36,274 bases of DNA from positions 1 through 36,274 of the forward strand of contig BMSW01000037.1 of assembly GCA_014649355.1 (NCBI GenBank). Direction: 5' to 3'. The notes below the pieces were generated by a model that worked only from the letters and a program-made list of their open reading frames with translations, searched no databases and had not been told where the DNA came from. Numbering within the stretch: position 1 is the first letter of the stretch; every line of letters begins with the position of its first letter. The DNA comes from Streptomyces althioticus. Its GTDB lineage: Bacteria > Actinomycetota > Actinomycetes > Streptomycetales > Streptomycetaceae. This document shows, in pieces, positions 31,349 through 36,274 of this stretch. The position numbers and the translations under genes were made by a program.

Positions 31349-32517
31349 CAGGCGACCTCTTCCTCGACCGTCTCGACGCCCGCGTCGATGTCCTGCGCAG
31401 CGTCGAGGCCGAAGGTGTGCGCCGGGTTCCAGTGCAGGACGACCTCGGCGCCGGGCGCGAGCCGCGGGTCGCGGTCGATGTTCTGCACGTAGACCTCGAA
31501 GTCGGAGCAGACGGGGCTGTCGACGACGAACTGCGTGGAGACGCCGATGAAGCTGGACTCGGTGATCCGGCCCGTGATCCGGTTGCGGCCCTCGGGTATC
31601 TCACCCGCGTCGTCGGCGTGCGTGAGGGAGATCTTCTCCGGACGCACCCCGGCCAGGATCTTGCCGCCCGTGGCGGCGGGCACGCTCGCACGGGCCCGGT
31701 GCAGCACCAGCTTGCCGCCGCCCGCCTTGAGCACGATGTCGTCGCCCGACGTGGAGTCCACCTCGGCCTCGATGAAGTTGGAGGTGCCGAGGAAGTTCGC
31801 GACGAAGGTGGTGCGCGGGTTCTCGTACAGGTCGGCGGGGGTGCCGAGCTGCTCGACCCGGCCGGCGTTCATCACCGCGACGCAGTCGGCCATGGTCATG
31901 GCCTCCTCCTGGTCGTGGGTGACGTGCACGAAGGTGATGCCGACCTCGGTCTGGATCCGCTTGAGCTCCAGCTGCATCTGGCGGCGCAGTTTCAGGTCGA
32001 GGGCGCCGAGCGGCTCGTCGAGGAGGAGCACCTTCGGGTGGTTGATCAGCGCGCGGGCCACGGCGACGCGCTGCTGCTGGCCGCCGGAGAGCTGGTGCGG
32101 CTTCTTGCGCGCCTGCTCGCCGAGCTGGACCAGCTCCAGCATCTCCTCGACCTGCTTCTTCACGCTCTTGATGCCGCGCCGGCGCAGGCCGAAGGCGACG
32201 TTCTCGTAGATGTCCAGGTGCGGGAAAAGGGCGTAGGACTGGAAGACCGTGTTCACCGGCCGCTTGTACGGCGGCAGCGCGGTGACGTCCTGGTCGCCGA
32301 GGTGGACGGTGCCCGCGGTGGGCTCCTCCAGGCCGGCGATCATGCGCAGGGTGGTGGTCTTGCCGCAGCCGGACGCGCCGAGCAGGGCGAAGAAGGAGCC
32401 CTCGGGGACGGTCAGGTCCAGCGGGTGCACGGCGGTGAAGTCGCCGTAGGTCTTGCTGATCCCGGTGAGGCGGACGTCACCGCCGCCGGCCTTGGTGGTC
32501 TCTTCGGTGGTCTTCAT
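31348..32517 (-). CDS. potA: Polyamine ABC transporter ATPase PotA
   Basis: Energises polyamine import on the cytoplasmic face. The 389-aa protein has Walker A GASGCGKT (47-54), the Q-loop in VFQSYALFPH, the signature LSGGQQQR (143-150), Walker B LLLDEP with D167 and E168, and the switch histidine in THDQEEAM. A TOBE regulatory domain follows from about residue 280 (ILAGVRPEKISLTHAD). It is four bases after the potD stop and overlaps potB by one base. Unlike the sugar importer further left, this transporter has its own ATPase. Confidence 0.96.
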   Translation of the reverse strand: MKTTEETTKAGGGDVRLTGISKTYGDFTAVHPLDLTVPEGSFFALLGASGCGKTTTLRMIAGLEEPTAGTVHLGDQDVTALPPYKRPVNTVFQSYALFPHLDIYENVAFGLRRRGIKSVKKQVEEMLELVQLGEQARKKPHQLSGGQQQRVAVARALINHPKVLLLDEPLGALDLKLRRQMQLELKRIQTEVGITFVHVTHDQEEAMTMADCVAVMNAGRVEQLGTPADLYENPRTTFVANFLGTSNFIEAEVDSTSGDDIVLKAGGGKLVLHRARASVPAATGGKILAGVRPEKISLTHADDAGEIPEGRNRITGRITESSFIGVSTQFVVDSPVCSDFEVYVQNIDRDPRLAPGAEVVLHWNPAHTFGLDAAQDIDAGVETVEEEVA

Positions 32518-32521
32518 CTCG

Positions 32522-33769
32522 TCACGCCCCAGTGAGCTTCGCGAACTTGCCTTCGAATGCCGTCTCTTCCTCGGAGCTCAGCGAGCGGAAGGCACGGGAC
32601 TTGGCCTGCATGGCCTTGTCGGGGAGGATCAGCGGGTTGTTCGCCGCGTCCTCGTCGAGCTTCGCGAGCTCCTCCTTCACCCCGTCGACCGGACAGACGA
32701 AGTTGATGTAGGCGGCGAGCTGGGCGGCCGGCTGCGGCTCGAAGTAGTAGTCGATCAGGCGCTCGGCGTTCGTCTTGTGCCGGGCCTTGTTCGGGATCAG
32801 CATGTTGTCGCTGGAGAGCATGTAGCCGCTGTCCGGGATGACGAAGCCGATGTCCGGGTTGTCGGCCTGGAGCTGGACGACGTCACCGGCCCACGCGACG
32901 CACGCCGCGAGGTCGCCCTTGGTGAGGTCCGAGGTGTAGTCGTTGCCGGTGAAGCGGCGGATCTGCCCCTTGTCGACGGACTTCTGCAGCCGGGCGAGGG
33001 CCGCGTCGTAGTCGTCGGCGCTGAAGGACCGCGGGTCCTTGTCCATGTCGAGCAGCGCCATGCCCATGGTGTCGCGCATCTCGGTGAGCAGCCCGACCCG
33101 GCCCTTGAGCTTCGGGTTGTCCAGCAGGTCGGACAGGGTCCTCACCTCGACCCCGTCGAGCGCCTTCTTGTTGTACGCGATGACGGTCGCGATGCCCTGC
33201 CAGGGGTACGAGTAGGCGCGGCCCGGGTCCCAGTCGGGGGTGCGGCACGACGAGGCCACGTTGGCGAAGGCGTGCGGCAGGTTGGAGGCGTCGAGCTTCT
33301 GCACCCAGCCGAGCCGGATCAGCCGGGCGGCCAGCCAGTCGGTGAGGACGATGATGTCGCGGCCGGTGTCCTGGCGCGCGGCGAGCTGCGGCTTGATCTT
33401 GCCGAAGAACTCGGTGTTGTCGTTGATGTCCTCGGTGTACTTGACCTTGATGCCGGTGCGTTGCGTGAACGCCTCCAGCGTGGGGTGCCGGCGCCCGCTG
33501 TCGTCGATGTCCATGTACTCGGTCCAGTTGGAGAAGTTCACGCTCTTCTCCTGGGCCGAGTGGTCCTCCGCCGAGACGCCGCCCTCGGTGTTCCCCGCAG
33601 GCGGGATGCCGCAGGCGCTCAGCGCGCCCAGGCCGCCGACCGCGAGCGCGCCGCCCGCCGAGGCGCGCAGCAGGGAACGGCGGGAGAGGGCCGCCCTGCC
33701 GTTGCGGAAACTGCGCCGTATCGCGGCCTGCTGGACCGGCGAGAGGCGGTCGGGCTCGTACTGCTCCAT
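32522..33769 (-). CDS. potD: Polyamine-binding lipoprotein PotD
   Basis: Captures putrescine or spermidine outside the cell for PotABC. The 415-aa protein has an N-terminal twin-arginine signal (LSRRSLLRASAGGALAVGGL) and a lipobox LSAC with Cys53 lipidated. The mature part is a PotD/PotF-type binding domain: VNFSNWTEYMDIDD, DIIVLTDWLAARLIRLGWVQ, PWQGIATVIAYNKKAL, and CVAWAGDVVQLQADNPDIGF. Acidic and aromatic residues in these stretches fit polycation binding. It is 49 bp downstream of the aldehyde dehydrogenase gene and 4 bp before potA. Confidence 0.95.
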   Translation of the reverse strand: MEQYEPDRLSPVQQAAIRRSFRNGRAALSRRSLLRASAGGALAVGGLGALSACGIPPAGNTEGGVSAEDHSAQEKSVNFSNWTEYMDIDDSGRRHPTLEAFTQRTGIKVKYTEDINDNTEFFGKIKPQLAARQDTGRDIIVLTDWLAARLIRLGWVQKLDASNLPHAFANVASSCRTPDWDPGRAYSYPWQGIATVIAYNKKALDGVEVRTLSDLLDNPKLKGRVGLLTEMRDTMGMALLDMDKDPRSFSADDYDAALARLQKSVDKGQIRRFTGNDYTSDLTKGDLAACVAWAGDVVQLQADNPDIGFVIPDSGYMLSSDNMLIPNKARHKTNAERLIDYYFEPQPAAQLAAYINFVCPVDGVKEELAKLDEDAANNPLILPDKAMQAKSRAFRSLSSEEETAFEGKFAKLTGA

Positions 33770-33818
33770 GCGCGTGGTGCCCTTTCGGGAAGTGGCCGCG
33801 GGTCGGGCGGCCTGGCTG

Positions 33819-35354
33819 CTATCGGTCCCCGAAGACGGTGCGGTGCCAGTCCTTGCGGACCACCGCGGTGTTGTCGAACATGACGTGCTTGATCTGGGTG
33901 TACTCCTCGAAGGAGTACGCGGACATGTCCTTGCCGTAGCCGGACGCCTTGTAGCCGCCGTGCGGCATCTCGCTGATGATCGGGATGTGGTCGTTGATCC
34001 ACACGCACCCCGCCTTGATCTCGCGGGTGGCCCGCCCCGTGCGGTACACGTCGCGACTCCAGGCGGAGGCGGCGAGCCCGTACGGGGTGTCGTTGGCGAG
34101 TGCGATGCCCTCGTCGTCGGTGTCGAAGGGCAGGACGACCAGCACCGGTCCGAAGATCTCCGACTGCACGACCTCGCTGTCCTGCGCGGCGCCGGCGATC
34201 AGCGTGGGGCGATAGTACGCGCCGTCGGACAGATCGCCCAGAGGTGTCTCACCGCCGGTCACCACGCGCGCGTAGGAGCGCGCGCGGTCGACGAATCCGG
34301 CCACCCGGTCGCGCTGGGCGTGGGACACCAGCGGGCCGAGGTCGGTGCCGGGGGCGAAGGGGTCGCCGAGGCGGACGGTCTCCATCAGCGCGGCGGTGTG
34401 CTCGACGAACGCGTCGTACAGGGGGCGCTGCACGTACGCGCGCGTGGCGGCCGTGCAGTCCTGGCCGGTGTTGATGAGCGCGCCCGCGACGGCCCCGTTG
34501 ACGGCCGCGTCGAGGTCGGCGTCGTCGAAGACCACGAAGGGGGCCTTGCCGCCGAGCTCCAGGTGGAGGCGCTTGACGGTGGCGGTGGCGATCTCGGCGA
34601 CGCGCTTGCCGACGGCGGTGGAGCCGGTGAACGAGGTCATGGCCACGTCGGGGTGGCCGACCAGGTGCTCGCCGGCCTCCTTGCCGGTGCCGGTGACGAT
34701 GTTGATCACGCCGTCGGGGATGCCGGCGTCGGTGGCGGCCTGCGCGAACAGCAGCGAGGTCAGCGGGGTGAGCTCGGCGGGCTTCAGCACGATCGTGTTG
34801 CCCGCGGCGATCGCCGGGAGGATCTTCCACGCGGCCATCTGCAGCGGGTAGTTCCAGGGGGCGATGGAGCCGACGACGCCGATGGGCTCGCGCCGGACGT
34901 AGGAGGTGTGGTCGCCCGAGTACTCGCCGGCCGACTGGCCCGCGAGGTGGCGGGCGGCGCCCGCGAAGAACGCGACGTTGTCGATCGTGCCCGGCACGTC
35001 GAACTCGCGCGTCAGCTTCAGCGGCTTGCCGCACTGGAGCGACTCGGCGCGGGCGAAGTCCTCGGCCCGCTCGGCGACGACGGCGGCGAACCGGTGCAGG
35101 GCGTCGGAGCGCTCGCCGGGGGTGGCGGCCGCCCAGGCCGGAAACGCCTCACGTGCGGCGGCGACGGCCGCGTCGACGTCGTCGGCGCCGGCGAGGTCGT
35201 AGGTGTACACCTCCGCGCCGGTGGCCGGGTCGACGACCGCGTGGGTGCGTCCCGAGGTGCCCTTCGTCAGGCGGCCCGCGACGAACTGCGCGCCGTCCGC
35301 GAAACGTTCGGCGGCCGGGAAGCGGTCCTGCGGGGTGGAGCCGGGTTTGTGCAT
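33819..35354 (-). CDS. Aminoaldehyde dehydrogenase (gamma-aminobutyraldehyde/PuuC-type)
   Basis: Oxidises an amino-aldehyde from polyamine breakdown to GABA or gamma-glutamyl-GABA. The 511-aa ALDH has N168 in IAPWNYPLQ, K191 in VLKPAELTP, the general base E266 in HLELGGKAP and the nucleophile C300 in NTGQDCTA, plus EIFGPVL and the C-terminal HGGYKASGYGKDMS seen in aminobutyraldehyde dehydrogenases. The ATG at 35354 has GGAGGAG upstream. It is first in the polyamine operon (then potD, potA, potB, potC, puuB-like), which supports the substrate assignment; the exact aldehyde (free or glutamylated) cannot be told. Its promoter lies in an unusually AT-rich stretch shared with the NADAR gene. Confidence 0.93.
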   Translation of the reverse strand: MHKPGSTPQDRFPAAERFADGAQFVAGRLTKGTSGRTHAVVDPATGAEVYTYDLAGADDVDAAVAAAREAFPAWAAATPGERSDALHRFAAVVAERAEDFARAESLQCGKPLKLTREFDVPGTIDNVAFFAGAARHLAGQSAGEYSGDHTSYVRREPIGVVGSIAPWNYPLQMAAWKILPAIAAGNTIVLKPAELTPLTSLLFAQAATDAGIPDGVINIVTGTGKEAGEHLVGHPDVAMTSFTGSTAVGKRVAEIATATVKRLHLELGGKAPFVVFDDADLDAAVNGAVAGALINTGQDCTAATRAYVQRPLYDAFVEHTAALMETVRLGDPFAPGTDLGPLVSHAQRDRVAGFVDRARSYARVVTGGETPLGDLSDGAYYRPTLIAGAAQDSEVVQSEIFGPVLVVLPFDTDDEGIALANDTPYGLAASAWSRDVYRTGRATREIKAGCVWINDHIPIISEMPHGGYKASGYGKDMSAYSFEEYTQIKHVMFDNTAVVRKDWHRTVFGDR

Positions 35355-35436
35355 GTCGCTCTCCTCCGTGTCCCCGAGGGGGGCGGCGTGGCTTGAGCTC
35401 GATTTGAGTGCCGATCCTGACAGAGCAGAGGCACTC

Positions 35437-35509
35437 CAACAAGTGATTCCGTTGTTGCCATTTGGTTACGCGACGGAATCTGTCGACCAGGTGTCGAGTG
35501 GCAACGGAA
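35437..35509. promoter_or_regulatory. Candidate operators in the divergent polyamine-operon promoter
   Basis: The 168-bp gap is less GC-rich than its surroundings. It holds CAACAA-N9-TTGTTG (35437-35457). TTCCGTTGTTGCCA (35447-35460) is also mirrored by TGGCAACGGAA (35499-35509). Between them GTTAC-N6-GAATC (35465-35480) resembles a GlnR half box. These could bind a polyamine or nitrogen regulator; no regulator gene lies beside the operon. Confidence 0.45.
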
Positions 35510-35522
35510 AAGGCAGGACGGA

Positions 35523-36149
35523 ATGTCAGTGGTGCCTGCGAGACTGCTCTGCGCACAGATCGACAGGGGGGTGATGAGCGTGGACGGAACCGTACGAACG
35601 GTGGCGTCCCGGGAGGCGCTGATCGAGGCGGTACGGGCCGGGGAGCGGGTGAAGTACCTGCACTTCTGGGGGCACCGGCCACTGCCCGACGGACGCGTCG
35701 GGGCGAGCTGCCTGAGCCAGTGGTGGCCGTCCCCGTTCACCGTCGACGGCGTGGAGTACGCGACGGCGGAGCACTGGATGATGGCGGCCAAGGCCCGCCT
35801 CTTCGGGGACGCGGAGGGCGAGCGGCGCGTCCTGGCCGCGGGGCACCCCTCGGAGGCGAAGAAGGCCGGGCGCCTGGTCCGGGGCTTCGACGAGGAGGTC
35901 TGGCGGCGGGAGCGGTTCGGGATCGTGGTGGAGGGCAGCGGGCACAAGTTCGCAGCTCACGGTGAGCTGCGGTCTTTCCTGCTGGGCACGGGCGACCGCG
36001 TCCTGGTCGAGGCGAGCCCCGTCGACCGGGTCTGGGGCATAGGCCTGGCGGCCGACGCGGAGGGGGCGCACGACCCGACCCGCTGGCGCGGCCCGAACCT
36101 GCTTGGCTTCGCCCTGATGGAGGCCCGGAGGCGACTGCGGGAGTCGTGA
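35523..36149 (+). CDS. NADAR/YbiA-family protein (DUF1768)
   Basis: A 208-aa protein of the NADAR family, which includes N-glycosidases that hydrolyse riboflavin-pathway intermediates and enzymes that remove ADP-ribose from guanine. Family blocks are YLHFWGH near residue 48, CLSQWWPSPFTVDGVEYATA with EHWMMAAKARLF, SGHKFAAHGELRSFLLGTGD, ASPVDRVWGIG and the C-terminal RWRGPNLLGFALMEARRRL. Two starts are possible: the ATG at 35523 (AGGA four nucleotides upstream) or the ATG at 35574 (next to AGGGGGG); the first 17 residues of the long form look unconserved. It is divergent from the polyamine operon. No toxin or DarT-like partner is visible, so a housekeeping metabolite-repair role is more likely than a defence role. 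Confidence 0.88.
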   Translation: MSVVPARLLCAQIDRGVMSVDGTVRTVASREALIEAVRAGERVKYLHFWGHRPLPDGRVGASCLSQWWPSPFTVDGVEYATAEHWMMAAKARLFGDAEGERRVLAAGHPSEAKKAGRLVRGFDEEVWRRERFGIVVEGSGHKFAAHGELRSFLLGTGDRVLVEASPVDRVWGIGLAADAEGAHDPTRWRGPNLLGFALMEARRRLRES

Positions 36150-36156
36150 CACGCGG

Positions 36157-36268
36157 CCGGGTGCGGGCAGTCCGTGGCTGGTCGCGCAGTTCCCCGCGCC
36201 CCTGAAGAGCGTACCTAGCTGCGGGCAGTCGTGCCGCTAGGGGCGGCACGGGTGGGCGCAGCGGCACC
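36157..36268 (-). repeat. Dispersed Streptomyces repeat, copy B (modules Y-X, inverted)
   Basis: Starting 8 bp after the NADAR stop, this is the reverse complement of modules seen at 19536-19690: X at 36157-36204 and Y at 36217-36268, with Y's hairpin stem at 36230-36237 and 36243-36250. Compared with copy A the modules are in the order Y then X. It may continue past the window edge. Confidence 0.85.
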
Positions 36269-36274
36269 CCGCCA

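Noticed and set aside
1..36274. CRISPR arrays, tRNA or rRNA genes, transposases, phage or defence genes
   Set aside because: None was recognised on either strand. The tandem repeats at 25189-25260 lack spacers, and the long gaps are explained by promoters, hairpins and dispersed repeats.

Overview
The window is chromosomal DNA of a Streptomyces or very close relative. Base composition is very GC-rich, third codon positions are almost all G or C, TGA stops and ATGA/TGATG gene overlaps are frequent, lipoproteins carry twin-arginine motifs, and the left end has the order ispG - site-2 protease - dxr that I know from Streptomyces. The gene order resembles, in reverse, the SCO5665-SCO5696 part of the S. 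coelicolor chromosome. That is recollection, not a search. The sugar locus at about 5.2-17.9 kb interrupts this order and may be an insertion.

Layout. (1) 1-5070, minus strand: truncated ispG, an M50 protease, dxr and a long acyl-CoA dehydrogenase; ispG and dxr belong to the MEP isoprenoid pathway. (2) 5218-17940: an oligosaccharide uptake and degradation locus. It holds a LacI-type regulator (+), a minus-strand operon for a lipoprotein binding protein, two permeases, GH42 and GH95 enzymes and the remnant of a secreted protein, and a divergent GH3 enzyme. Four copies of a palindrome with core GAAGCGCTTC lie in the lacI promoter and in the shared sbp/GH3 promoter, so this reads as one regulon. 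No transporter ATPase gene is present; a shared MsiK-type ATPase elsewhere is the likely partner. (3) 17955-25175: a GABA catabolism block with a succinate-semialdehyde-type aldehyde dehydrogenase, a PucR-family regulator, an orphan membrane-anchored P-loop protein and a divergent gabT. (4) 25189-28104: a 0.45-kb structured non-coding stretch, a PAP2 membrane phosphatase and a secreted GH18 chitinase with a DasR-type operator. (5) 28162-35354, minus strand: a six-gene polyamine operon (aldehyde dehydrogenase, PotD, PotA, PotB, PotC, PuuB-like oxidase). (6) 35523-36149: a NADAR/YbiA-family protein.

Taken together, blocks 3 and 5 form nearly a full route: polyamine import (PotABCD), oxidation (PuuB-like), aldehyde oxidation, GABA transamination (GabT) and succinic semialdehyde oxidation. 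The gamma-glutamyl ligase and hydrolase of the Puu route are not in the window.

The best leads are the four-operator sugar regulon with its deleted extracellular gene, an intra-operonic C(UUCG)G hairpin followed by a 17-codon leader ORF coupled to GH42, a divergent GH95, a GH3 with an inserted beta-trefoil-like domain, a CGGACAA motif shared by the gabT and aldehyde dehydrogenase promoters, and a modular dispersed repeat present twice. No tRNA, rRNA, CRISPR array, transposase or phage gene was seen.
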